This document shows, piece after piece, positions 31,307 to 39,629 of a stretch of DNA of 64,000 nt (positions are counted from its first letter, which is position 1; each line of letters starts with the position of its first letter). The position numbers and the translations under genes were made by a program. Below the pieces are notes generated by a model. It had not been told where the DNA came from, searched no databases, and was given only the letters and a program-made list of their open reading frames with translations. Source of the stretch: Hymenobacter swuensis DY53. Lineage in GTDB: Bacteria > Bacteroidota > Bacteroidia > Cytophagales > Hymenobacteraceae. The stretch lies in assembly GCF_000576555.1 (NCBI RefSeq), contig NZ_CP007145.1, forward strand, positions 248,001-312,000. Reading direction: 5' to 3'.

Positions 31307-33787
31307 TTACTTAAACGACAACGGCACGATCAATTTCACACTCACTGTGCGGCCCAGGTTGAACACGCCTTGGCGGCCCGTTACCTCGTTCACGGCCGTG
31401 TATTTCAAGCGGCTGAGGTGGTTTTGATACGCAACGTCGAACAGGTTGTTGGTCGCCAGGTACACCGAAAACAGCGTGCGGTCCTTGCCCGCCACCACGT
31501 CGGTGCCCAGGCCGGCATTGAACAGGGTGTAGCCGGGCGTGCGGGTTTCGGTGTCGAAGGCCGAGAAAATGCGGTTCTGCCGAAAGTTGTGCTCCACCGT
31601 ACCCCGGGCGTAGAGGTTGCGCAGCCGCGAGTTGCGCACCTTCCGGAAGTTCACCCGCAGTTCCGACTGCAGTCGGTCGGCCGGGATGAAGGGCAGGTTG
31701 CGCTGGCCGGCGGGCTGGTTCAGCTGCACGGCCCGCACCATCGAAAACGAGTTTTCAAAGTGCAGCCAGTCGAGCGGGTGGGGGTGCAAATCCAGGCTGA
31801 TTTCGCCCCCGGCCAGGCGCGCGTCGCCCTGCCCGTAGCGGAACACCCGGTCACCTTCACTGGACACCGAATCCTGGCCTGTAGGCGTGCTCAGAGCCCG
31901 GGGAAATATGTAGTTACTGATCTGGTTGCGGAACACGTCGGCCGACAGGCTCACGTGGTCGGAGGTGAAGCTCAGGCCGCCATCCAGTTGAAAGCTGGTT
32001 TCGGCCTTGAGGTCCGGCTCCCCGATTTCGTAGCGCACGGTGCCCTCGTGGATGCCGTTGGAGCCCAGCTCGGCAATGTTGGAGGCCCGGAAGCCCCGGG
32101 CCGCGTTGGCCTTGATCAGCCACTTTTCGCTCAGATTATAGGCTGCTCCCACGCTGCCGCTCACGTTGCGAAACGTGCTCCGGAAGCCCGCAAACTTGGT
32201 TTCGCCCTGCCCAACGGGCACCGGCTGCTCGTAGGGGCCCAGGTCCAGGGCATCGGCCGTGATGCGGCGCACATCGTAGCGCAGGCCGCCGCTGAGGTCG
32301 AGCTGGCCGAAGCTCTTTTTGGTGACGCCGAACAGGCCGCCGTCGAGCAGGCGGTAGGCCGGAATCAGGAATTCCACGCCCTTGTTCTGGTTTTCCTGCT
32401 GCATGCCGCTCACGCCCACGGTGGTGTTCCAGCCCTGCATTTCGGGCAGAAACCAGCGTAACGCGTAATCCACGGTGCGCAGCTGGAAAAACAACGACTT
32501 CTCGTAGTAGTCCTCGGGGTTGCCGAACTCCCGGCGCAGGTTCTGCTGCCAGCCCACGTTCAGCGTGAGGCGGTGCTGGCCCAGGATGAAGTTGTTGTCG
32601 GTACCGATGCGTAGGTGGTTGATTTGCTGCCGGGGCACATCGAGGCCGTAGCCCGAGAAGCCGCGGCCGGTTACCACCTGCTCTTCGCCCAGGTCATTCA
32701 CCCGCAGAAACCGGCCCGAAGTGCTGTCCCGCTCGCCCTCAATCAGCCCCAGAATCTGGTTGAAGGAGCTGACGGTGAGGTGGGAGTAGCCCCAGCTTTT
32801 GTTGAGGCCCACGTAGCCGCTGCCGTTCAGCTCCCGGAAGCCCGAGTTGTACACCCGACCGTCGTAGCGGTTGCGGTAGTCGGCGGCCACTTTGCCCGAG
32901 CCGCGCACCTGCCAGTTGAAGCCGTTGAGGTTGCCCGCATTCCACACCGAGTAGCCCTGCTGGTAGTTGTTGGTCTGGTAGTTGGCCGTCACGGAACCCA
33001 GAATCCGGCCGTCCTCCACCGGGTCGGGGGCCAGGAAGTTGATAACGCCGGCCAGCCCGTCGGAGCCATATAATAAGGAGCCGGGGCCTTTGATGATTTC
33101 GGCCCTGTCGATGCTGTACTCGTCGATTTCGATGCCGTGCTCGTCGCCCCACTGCTGGCCTTCCTGCTTGCTGCCGTTGTTGAGGGTGATAACGCGGTTG
33201 GCCCCCAGCCCCCGGATAATGGGCTTGCTGATGGCCGCGCCGGTGGTAATCTGGTTGAGGCCGGGCGTGTGGGCCAGGGCATCCACGACGTTGGTGGCGG
33301 CCGTCTGGCGCAGGCGCGTCTGGTCCACCACGCTGGTCGGAATGGGCGAGCGGCGCATTTCGGTACTGGCCGATACGCCCGTGACCACCACCTGCCCGAT
33401 TTCGGTTTCGGCGGGCGTGAGGGTTACGCTGAGCGGGGTTTCGGCGCCGGTATCCACGGTGCGCACCACGGTGGTGTAGCCCACGAAGCGCACCTGCAGC
33501 AGAAACCGCCCGCGCGGCAGCCGCGCAAACCGAAAGTTGCCCTCCGCATCGGCCGACGTGACCTGCTTGAGGTCGGGAAAAATGATAGTAGCGCCGGGCA
33601 GGGCCTCGCCGGTGGCGGCATCGGTGACGCGGCCGGTAACGGGCGTGGCCGCCCCGCGCGCGGACCGGATGGCCGGGGCCGGAGCTGCCGCCGGGGCGGG
33701 CGAAACGGGGAGATTCTGGGCCAGTACGCTGCCCGAGAGCAGCAGCAGACCGGTGGTGAGGGGAAGGCGGGACATAGAAACGGACAT
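31307..33787 (-). CDS. TonB-dependent receptor, probable metal uptake
   Basis: 826 residues from the ATG at 33787 (an in-frame ATG at 33775 is equally possible). A signal peptide ends SGSVLAQ. Residues 50-140 are a carboxypeptidase-regulatory-like domain (GRVTDAATGEALPGATIIFP). The plug carries PIPTSVVDQTRLRQT and the string EGQQWGDEHGIEID before IIKGPGSLLYGSDGLAGVINFL; a similar plug segment occurs in zinc receptors of the ZnuD type as I recall them. The barrel ends in VPLSFK. It has a paralogue at 34601-37039, and neighbouring genes encode a CDF pump and a His-rich protein. The specific ligand, probably zinc or another transition metal, is inferred from context. Confidence 0.9.
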   Translation of the reverse strand: MSVSMSRLPLTTGLLLLSGSVLAQNLPVSPAPAAAPAPAIRSARGAATPVTGRVTDAATGEALPGATIIFPDLKQVTSADAEGNFRFARLPRGRFLLQVRFVGYTTVVRTVDTGAETPLSVTLTPAETEIGQVVVTGVSASTEMRRSPIPTSVVDQTRLRQTAATNVVDALAHTPGLNQITTGAAISKPIIRGLGANRVITLNNGSKQEGQQWGDEHGIEIDEYSIDRAEIIKGPGSLLYGSDGLAGVINFLAPDPVEDGRILGSVTANYQTNNYQQGYSVWNAGNLNGFNWQVRGSGKVAADYRNRYDGRVYNSGFRELNGSGYVGLNKSWGYSHLTVSSFNQILGLIEGERDSTSGRFLRVNDLGEEQVVTGRGFSGYGLDVPRQQINHLRIGTDNNFILGQHRLTLNVGWQQNLRREFGNPEDYYEKSLFFQLRTVDYALRWFLPEMQGWNTTVGVSGMQQENQNKGVEFLIPAYRLLDGGLFGVTKKSFGQLDLSGGLRYDVRRITADALDLGPYEQPVPVGQGETKFAGFRSTFRNVSGSVGAAYNLSEKWLIKANAARGFRASNIAELGSNGIHEGTVRYEIGEPDLKAETSFQLDGGLSFTSDHVSLSADVFRNQISNYIFPRALSTPTGQDSVSSEGDRVFRYGQGDARLAGGEISLDLHPHPLDWLHFENSFSMVRAVQLNQPAGQRNLPFIPADRLQSELRVNFRKVRNSRLRNLYARGTVEHNFRQNRIFSAFDTETRTPGYTLFNAGLGTDVVAGKDRTLFSVYLATNNLFDVAYQNHLSRLKYTAVNEVTGRQGVFNLGRTVSVKLIVPLSFK

Positions 33788-33964
33788 TACACGCAGCCAT
33801 CAACGGCAAATGGCACCATCGGGCTGCATTCGGCCAAAAACAAAAGAAAACACCGGCCAACGGCCGGTGCCTTCTTGGAAAATTCTCCACAACCAAAACG
33901 GGAGAAAAAAGATGGAGAAGCCGTTTGCAGCCAGCCCCTCCTGAATCACTAAATCACCATTTCA

Positions 33965-34528
33965 CTATCTCACCGCCGTGGGGAAGTTCACTTCCACGTC
34001 GGTGTCGCCGGGGGTGGCAGTGCCGTTCTTAGTGCCGGGCTGGTGGCGCAGCGTGATTTTGAGGTTGCCGGTGGTGCCGGTGGCGTTGACCGCACCGGTT
34101 TGCAGGCGAGTATCGAGGCCCACTTCCAGGTTGTTCTTGTCCTTATCGGTGCGGGTGATGGTGACGTTGGTGCCGGTGGTTTCGAACAGGAACAGGTGCT
34201 CATCGGCCTCCTCCTTCACCTCGGCGGAAATGTCCTCGGCCGGACTCTTGGTTTCGTCGAGCAGCACTAGCTTGCCGGTGTAGGTAGTATTGGGGGCCAG
34301 CGTGAGGCCGGTAATCACGGGGGCCGCGCCGCCGTCACCGTCCACGTCGCGGTACTGGGCCGTGAGGGTTGCGCCGCCGGTGGTGGGCGTCAGCTCGTAG
34401 CGCAGGGTGGTGATTTGCTCGTTTTCCTCGTCGGGCGTAGGTGTCTCGTTGTCGTCGGAGCAGCTGGAGAATACCGGAGCAGCGGCCAAAGCGGCCAGGA
34501 AAGCGGAGCGGAACAGCAGGTTTTTCAT
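33965..34528 (-). CDS. Lipoprotein between two TonB receptors
   Basis: 187 residues. MKNLLFRSAFLAALAAAPVFSSC is a lipoprotein leader with Cys23. An Asp/Glu-rich linker (SDDNETPTPDEENEQ) precedes a beta-sandwich-like domain (TTLRYELTPTTGGATLTAQYRDVDGDGG, TYTGKLVLLDET, LKITLRHQPG). Such lipoproteins next to receptors of this group are common in Bacteroidota and may bind metal or cargo on the cell surface. No enzyme motif is seen. The gene lies 72 bases from the downstream end of the receptor gene 34601-37039. Confidence 0.8.
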   Translation of the reverse strand: MKNLLFRSAFLAALAAAPVFSSCSDDNETPTPDEENEQITTLRYELTPTTGGATLTAQYRDVDGDGGAAPVITGLTLAPNTTYTGKLVLLDETKSPAEDISAEVKEEADEHLFLFETTGTNVTITRTDKDKNNLEVGLDTRLQTGAVNATGTTGNLKITLRHQPGTKNGTATPGDTDVEVNFPTAVR

Positions 34529-34600
34529 GAGTTCAGGGAGTAATAAGGGTGATGGAGTAAAGGGTGAAAAGTGCTGGGTGGAAAGTAGGGGAGGTGTTGG

Positions 34601-37039
34601 TTAAGGCGTTTTGGAGGCAGTGGCGCGGCCGAATTCCAGCGGCACCCGCAGGCGCAGCGTCAGGTTGCGGCCCATTTCGTCGGCGAAGTAGCGGTACCGG
34701 TTCAGGTAGTCGCGGTAGCGGTGGTTGAGCAGGTTGGAGCCCGCCACGCTCAGCTCCAGCGGCAGGCGGCCCCAGTGCAAAGTGGTGCCGGCTTCCAGCC
34801 CCAGCAGCCCGTAGCCTGCCGGGGGCAGGCGGTAGTCCCGCTCGGCGTAATTGCGCGGCACGCGGGTCTGGCGGGCCACGCCGGTACCCAGCACCTGCAC
34901 GTAGCTGTTCTGCAGGCGGCCACCAGCACGGTTGGCCGGCTCGTAGCGCAGGCTCAGCTCGGCGCGGTCGGCGGGCATGAAGATGAGCCACTCATCCTGG
35001 CGGGTGTCGCGGCCGCGCACCACGGCGGCCTTGCCGGCCAGCAGCCAGCGCGCGGCCAGCTGGTAGGAGCCGCTCACGTCCAGCCCGCGCAGCGTGGCGT
35101 CAGTCTGCTGAAACTGCCAGCTCGCCAGCACCCCCCGGATGTTCACCACCGGCGGCAGAATGGGCGACTGGTACAGAAATCCCTGAATGCGCGTCTGATA
35201 CACGGTCAGTTCCCCGTTCAGGCGCGGATTGTCGTGCAACGTGGCGGTGAGGCCCAGGTTGAGGGCCGTTTCGGGTCGGGCCGGGCCGTTGCCGGGCACC
35301 AGGTCGTAGCCCAGCTCGTATTGCGCGTTGTGCACCCCGTCGCTGAACCGCTCGTTGGGGGCGGGTGCGCGCCGGGTCAGGCCCGAGGCCAGCCGCACGG
35401 TGAGGTGAGTAGAGGCATCGTACACGGCCCCCAACGAGGCGGCCGGCGTAGTGTACTGAAAGCGCGATTCCGCCACCCCGAATACGCCGCCCTCCCGGGT
35501 AGCACGCTTCACCTGCAAATCGCGTCGGTCCAGGCGCAGGCCGCCTTCCAGCAGCCAGCGGCCCTGCTGCCACTGCTCCAGCCAGAACGCGCCGCCCACG
35601 TAGTTGGTGTAGAACGGAATGAACTGCCGGCTGCCGTCGGCATAGCGGTTGAACTGGTAGGTGCCCGCCAGCCCCACGCTGCCCGTGAAGCCGTGCCAGG
35701 GGCGATGTTCCCACAGCAGCTCGGCGGTGCTGGTGCGGTTGGTGTAGCTCAGGGCCGGCCGGTCGAGGGCGGCGCGGTTGTCGTTGCGGGGGCGGTATTT
35801 GTCGTACTCGTCGCGCCCATCTACCTGCTGGGCCACAGTGGTGCTCAGCCGGCCAGCATTGCCCGTTTTCACGAAACCCGTAAACTTGAGCACCTGGTGC
35901 CGCACCTGCTGGTAGGCCCGCTCGATGTCGTAGGTGAAGCCGGTGGTTTCCAGCGGCCGGTCACGGGACACGGCCAGCAGAAAATCCTGCTGGTTGCCCA
36001 CGTGCGCCGCCGGTAGAATTCCGATGCGGGTGTTGAACTGGCTGTAGAACATTTCCGCCCCGTAGGTGGGCTTGCGCCAGCCCACGGCCCCCGAAAAGTT
36101 GCCTTCTTCAAACCCCGAGTTCTTCAGATAATAGCCCGGCGCGCGCATAGTGCCGACTTTGCGCACCGTGCCCTGGGCCCGCCAGCTCAGGGCCGGCAGA
36201 CGGCGCAGGTTGCCTTCCACCGTGCCCGAGGCCGCGCCCAAGCCGTTATTGCTCATGCCCACCAGGTTCAGCTCCCCGCCCGTGCCGGCCGAGTCGCGCA
36301 GGGTGCGGGGCTGCACCAGCACCACGCCGCCCACGGCATCGGAGCCGTAGCGCACACTGGCCGCGCCCTTTACCACAGTGAGTTGGGAGGCCAGAAACGG
36401 GTCGATTTCCGGGCCGTGCTCCTGGCCCCACTGCTGGCCTTCCTGCCGCACGCCATTGTTGAGAATGGTCACGCGGTTGGAGTGCAGCCCGTGAATCATG
36501 GGCTTGAAGATGCCGGGTCCGGTTTGCAGGGCCGTCACGCCGTTCACCTTCTGCAGGGCCTCGCCCAGCGTCTGGCCCCGGGTCTGCTGCAGGTCTTTTT
36601 CGGTGAGGGTGGTGGCGGCCTGCGTTATGGGCGCAGCCACGCGCTGTCCGCTTACCACGGCTCCTTTCAGGGCCACGGCGTCGGGGTGGAGGCGGAAGTC
36701 CCGGTAGGCAGCGGCCGTCAGACGTACCTCGTCGGTTTCGGGGGCAAAGCCCACGAAGCTTACCTGCACATGGTAGGTGCCAGGACAGAGGTTATCGAGG
36801 TGATAATGGCCGTCGGGTTCGGTTTGGGTGGCCTGCCGGGTTTCCAGCACAACCACCGTCGCCCCCGCCAGCGCCGTGCGCGACTCATGGTCGAGCACGC
36901 GGCCGCTCAGCAGCAGGGCGCAATTCGCCGGAGCAGGGGCCTGAGCCCACAGCAGCCGGGGTAGCGCGCACAGCAGCCCTACCGCCAGCGCGAGGCCAAC
37001 CCATCCACCCCGGAAACGGCCCGGAGTACGAAAAAACAT
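34601..37039 (-). CDS. TonB-dependent receptor, paralogue of 31307-33787
   Basis: 812 residues. The leader contains WVGLALAVGLLCALPRLLWAQ. Residues 45-125 are a carboxypeptidase-regulatory-like domain (GRVLDHESRTALAGATVVVLE, GTYHVQVSFVGF). The plug contains GVRQEGQQWGQEHGPEID and VVKGAASVRYGSDAVGGVVLVQP, close to the sister receptor, then a 22-strand barrel ending LRVPLEFGRATASKTP. It should import a metal or metal complex. The pair, with the intervening lipoprotein and a His-rich protein gene 163 bases upstream, forms a minus-strand locus. Confidence 0.92.
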   Translation of the reverse strand: MFFRTPGRFRGGWVGLALAVGLLCALPRLLWAQAPAPANCALLLSGRVLDHESRTALAGATVVVLETRQATQTEPDGHYHLDNLCPGTYHVQVSFVGFAPETDEVRLTAAAYRDFRLHPDAVALKGAVVSGQRVAAPITQAATTLTEKDLQQTRGQTLGEALQKVNGVTALQTGPGIFKPMIHGLHSNRVTILNNGVRQEGQQWGQEHGPEIDPFLASQLTVVKGAASVRYGSDAVGGVVLVQPRTLRDSAGTGGELNLVGMSNNGLGAASGTVEGNLRRLPALSWRAQGTVRKVGTMRAPGYYLKNSGFEEGNFSGAVGWRKPTYGAEMFYSQFNTRIGILPAAHVGNQQDFLLAVSRDRPLETTGFTYDIERAYQQVRHQVLKFTGFVKTGNAGRLSTTVAQQVDGRDEYDKYRPRNDNRAALDRPALSYTNRTSTAELLWEHRPWHGFTGSVGLAGTYQFNRYADGSRQFIPFYTNYVGGAFWLEQWQQGRWLLEGGLRLDRRDLQVKRATREGGVFGVAESRFQYTTPAASLGAVYDASTHLTVRLASGLTRRAPAPNERFSDGVHNAQYELGYDLVPGNGPARPETALNLGLTATLHDNPRLNGELTVYQTRIQGFLYQSPILPPVVNIRGVLASWQFQQTDATLRGLDVSGSYQLAARWLLAGKAAVVRGRDTRQDEWLIFMPADRAELSLRYEPANRAGGRLQNSYVQVLGTGVARQTRVPRNYAERDYRLPPAGYGLLGLEAGTTLHWGRLPLELSVAGSNLLNHRYRDYLNRYRYFADEMGRNLTLRLRVPLEFGRATASKTP

Positions 37040-37202
37040 ACGAAGTCAAGGGAATCTGCCCGATTCTGCTCTAAACCAACCATTCCCGTCGCCGGGCCGG
37101 GAGCGGGCAGGCTCCGGCCGGTATCAACCGCACGTTCTCAACTACACAACAGTCCCCACCAGGCGTGGGGCGCAGAGTTTACCTCAGGAATGGTTACCGC
37201 AC

Positions 37203-37547
37203 TTACGCCCGGGCCGGCGGCCCGCGCAGGTCGGGCGTGGTAAAGTGGTCCGTTACCTGAACGGCGGCCACGGCGGCCGTAACCGGGGCGGCAAACTGCA
37301 GCGGCTCCGCCGGAGCTGCCTGCGTGGCCGGTGCCGGCTCGAAGGCCGACTTGAAAAACTGATCCGCGTCGCAGTGCTGGTGCTTGGCCGATACCAGGGC
37401 TTTCCCTTTGGGCCAGCCGGTAGCCTGCGTGGGCTCTTCGGTGGTGTGCGCGTGCTGGTGCAAAGCCAGTACCCACGCATCGGGCAGCAGCACCCGCGCG
37501 AAGCACAGGAGCAGCACCAAAGCCAGCCGGGAACGAAGAGTCTGCAT
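37203..37547 (-). CDS. His-rich secreted protein of the metal locus
   Basis: 114 residues from the ATG at 37547 (MQTLRSRLALVLLLCFARVLLP). After the hydrophobic leader comes LALHQHAHTTEEPT and then SAKHQHCDADQFF, two His clusters plus a Cys that could bind a transition metal. The remainder is Ala/Pro-rich (APATQAAPAEPLQFAAPV). It is first in the minus-strand series that includes two TonB receptors and the CDF exporter. A role as periplasmic metal carrier or sensor is inference. An upstream start at 37574 would add nine residues. Confidence 0.7.
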   Translation of the reverse strand: MQTLRSRLALVLLLCFARVLLPDAWVLALHQHAHTTEEPTQATGWPKGKALVSAKHQHCDADQFFKSAFEPAPATQAAPAEPLQFAAPVTAAVAAVQVTDHFTTPDLRGPPARA

Positions 37548-38080
37548 TTGCAACAATGTGTCGAACAAGAGCAAATGTAGGAGGAAAATGCGGACGATGT
37601 GCCGGTCAGCCCCAATAAAATTCGGTCATCACGCAAGGGTAATAGTCTGAACATCTTGCCGCAACAGCCCGAGCGGACCTTTGCGGCGGAAAAAACCAAC
37701 TCTGTTTTGCTATGAAAAAGCTCACTGCTCAGTTCCTGCGCCGCCTGGCGGCTACGTTGCGCCCGTTGCCCAAGCGCGGCGGTATAGGGAGTGCCGAAGC
37801 GTTGTTTGTATGAGCGGCAGCGCCCAGGTTTCCTTTGGTTACCGGCTGGGGCATTTTGGGTACCGACGGCTGGTAGCAACTCCGCCTAGGCGGCCATCCG
37901 CGGTTCACAGTCCGGTAGCTGCCCCGTTGCCCGGGCGGCAGGTAGCCGGAAAATCAATCCGGCAAAATCCCGCATTAGTCGAGCTTCCATTCGGAGTCAG
38001 CTAAAACCCGAAGTTGGCGCCTAGTCGGGTAGCTAATTTTATGGCTGTCAGCCGGCTAAGAAAGCCGGTGGCAGCTGATT
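37548..38080. other. Gene-poor interval with one short possible peptide
   Basis: 533 bases between the metal locus and the paralogous pair of small proteins. It contains a candidate 33-codon frame at 37712-37813 (listed separately). The rest shows no convincing coding region. GACCTTTG at about 37676-37683 resembles a -7 promoter box. Confidence 0.6.
37712..37813 (+). CDS. Possible 33-residue basic peptide
   Basis: ATG at 37712 followed by MKKLTAQFLRRLAATLRPLP and KRGGIGSAEALFV, ending in TGA. It is strongly basic and amphipathic. GACCTTTG about 30 bases upstream differs by one base from the Bacteroidota -7 consensus, with CTTG 17 bases before it. This is too short to be sure it is translated; a leader peptide or chance frame are both possible. 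Confidence 0.3.
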   Translation: MKKLTAQFLRRLAATLRPLPKRGGIGSAEALFV

Positions 38081-38554
38081 ATGGTGTGTGCGTTTGAGTC
38101 GCTCTTTATGCAGATTGAGCCTTCGTTGAAGTTATTGCGTTGGGACTGGCAGGGGCCGATGGACCGCCCGGCTTTTGAGCAAGCCTTCGAGCAACTGCTG
38201 GAGTGCTCCAGCAAGTATCATGTGCGGAAATGGCTGGCTGATGTTTCGCGCATCCCTTTGGTGGGCACTGATGAGCAGGCGTGGCTCAGCGAAACTTGGC
38301 TGCCACGTTTCGTGCCGCTGCAGGTGCGCACAATAGCGCTGGTGCTGCCCGTGAGTCTGCACAATCAGCTAGTGGTGGAAAGCCTGCTGACCGACGGCCG
38401 GCGGCAGGTGCGGGCTGATATCCAGTTCTTCTCCGACGTGCCCGCTGCCCTCGACTGGCTTACCACTTCCGCCGATACGTTGGTGCAGCAGCTGGAGCAG
38501 GAGTGGCAGGAGGCCATGCGCAAGCCCGGGGCTGTTCGGCAGGGCCGATGCTAA
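38081..38554 (+). CDS. STAS-like small protein, copy 1
   Basis: 157 residues, soluble. It shares with the next gene the pattern of a strand (LKLLRWDWQG), a helix (FEQAFEQLLECSSKYHVRKWLADVS), D/HxxWLxxxWLPRF and a strand (ALVLPVS), ending FFSDVPAALDWL. The alternating beta-alpha layout with terminal FDD/FSD..A..WL resembles STAS/SpoIIAA-like proteins that are often duplicated in Hymenobacter-type genomes. Function unknown. An internal ATG at 38108 is an alternative start; the longer form matches the paralogue better. Confidence 0.65.
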   Translation: MVCAFESLFMQIEPSLKLLRWDWQGPMDRPAFEQAFEQLLECSSKYHVRKWLADVSRIPLVGTDEQAWLSETWLPRFVPLQVRTIALVLPVSLHNQLVVESLLTDGRRQVRADIQFFSDVPAALDWLTTSADTLVQQLEQEWQEAMRKPGAVRQGRC

Positions 38555-38678
38555 AAGACCGGTCGGGCAAGAAAAATAGTTGGGCGGCAATTTGCCCCTG
38601 CTGATCGAATCTGGAGAACGACAGAAAAATTGGCGCAGTACTATTATTCTTATAATCAATAGCATAAGCTCTTTCTAT

Positions 38679-39122
38679 ATGGTAACGCACGTGTCGGGTA
38701 CCCCCTGGAGCTGTTTTCTGGTCCGGCATGAGCAGGCCCGTAATCTGCTGTATATTGAGTGGCAGCCGCTGGTGAGTGCCGCCCCGGCGCGGGAGATGCT
38801 GCAACAGCTGCTAACCGCCATTGACACTCGGCACGCCGTCCGGTGGCTAGTGAATCTGCACGGCATGCCGGCCCTGTCCCTCTCCGATCAGCACTGGTTG
38901 GAGCAGCACTACCTGCCCCAGTTGGTCCGGTTGCCGCTACAGTATATGGCCCTTATTCTCACTTCTCATCGTCAGCACGAAGATCTGCTGGATGTTACCG
39001 CCCATTTCCCACCGCCGTTTGAGGTGCAGGTGTTCGACGACCTGACTACTGCGCTGGAATGGCTGCATTACGTGGGAGCACCCGCCGTCCCCGAAGCGGT
39101 TCGGCATTTCCACGCCGCCTGA
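38679..39122 (+). CDS. STAS-like small protein, copy 2
   Basis: 147 residues from ATG 38679, which follows an AT-rich, promoter-like stretch (38640-38675). It is a diverged paralogue of the preceding gene: LLYIEWQPLV, MLQQLLTAIDTRHAVRWLVNL, DQHWLEQHYLPQLV, YMALILTS, VFDDLTTALEWL. Separate promoters and 124 bases of spacing suggest independent expression. No catalytic motif. A regulatory or partner-switching role is only a family-level guess. Confidence 0.65.
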   Translation: MVTHVSGTPWSCFLVRHEQARNLLYIEWQPLVSAAPAREMLQQLLTAIDTRHAVRWLVNLHGMPALSLSDQHWLEQHYLPQLVRLPLQYMALILTSHRQHEDLLDVTAHFPPPFEVQVFDDLTTALEWLHYVGAPAVPEAVRHFHAA

Positions 39123-39156
39123 GGTGGTACTGATTTTGGCTATTGCTAGGCTGCAG

Positions 39157-39438
39157 TTACGCCGTCAGTAACTGCAGTTCGGTGAGCAGCATTTCCTGCC
39201 GGAACTGGTAGCGCACCCAGTTCACCAGCGTACCGCCTAGGCCGGCCGTCAATAGTCCCAAGCCAGCTTCTGTCTGTTGCGGGAAGTAGGCTGCTACCAG
39301 CCCGCCGCCTACCAGCACCAGCAGGCTCAACACGGAAAACAACACAAACTGGCGGGCGTTGGACGCTAACGATTCTTCCAGCGTAAGCAGGGCGCGCAAG
39401 TCGCGGGCGCGGAAACGGGGGGCGGTAGCGGTAGGCAT
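39157..39438 (-). CDS. Small two-helix membrane protein
   Basis: 93 residues from the ATG at 39438. A basic N-terminus (RFRARDLRALLTLEESLASNARQ) precedes helices at about 28-48 (FVLFSVLSLLVLVGGGLVAAY) and 54-74 (GLGLLTAGLGGTLVNWVRY), then QEMLLTELQLLTA. No family recognised. It is divergent from htpG with 191 bases between. The open frame extends further upstream, but that part has no membrane or conserved features. Confidence 0.65.
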   Translation of the reverse strand: MPTATAPRFRARDLRALLTLEESLASNARQFVLFSVLSLLVLVGGGLVAAYFPQQTEAGLGLLTAGLGGTLVNWVRYQFRQEMLLTELQLLTA

Positions 39439-39629
39439 AAGAGTAAACAACAGATGGGTAATGAGTTGGCAGCACGTACGGGCGCGGGCAGGTGGCCGGA
39501 TTGCGCTGTCAAACTGACAGTGGCCCGCGAACTGGAACGCCGTTTGAAAAATGGGAATCCGCGCGGTTTGCGGTCGGTAGGCTGGCAAATCGTCCGGTTT
39601 TCGTTTTCATTCACTCCTTCCCATCTGTT

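Noticed and set aside
31256..32461. 401-codon plus-strand frame opposite a TonB receptor
   Set aside because: Antisense shadow; the minus strand shows a complete receptor with plug and barrel.
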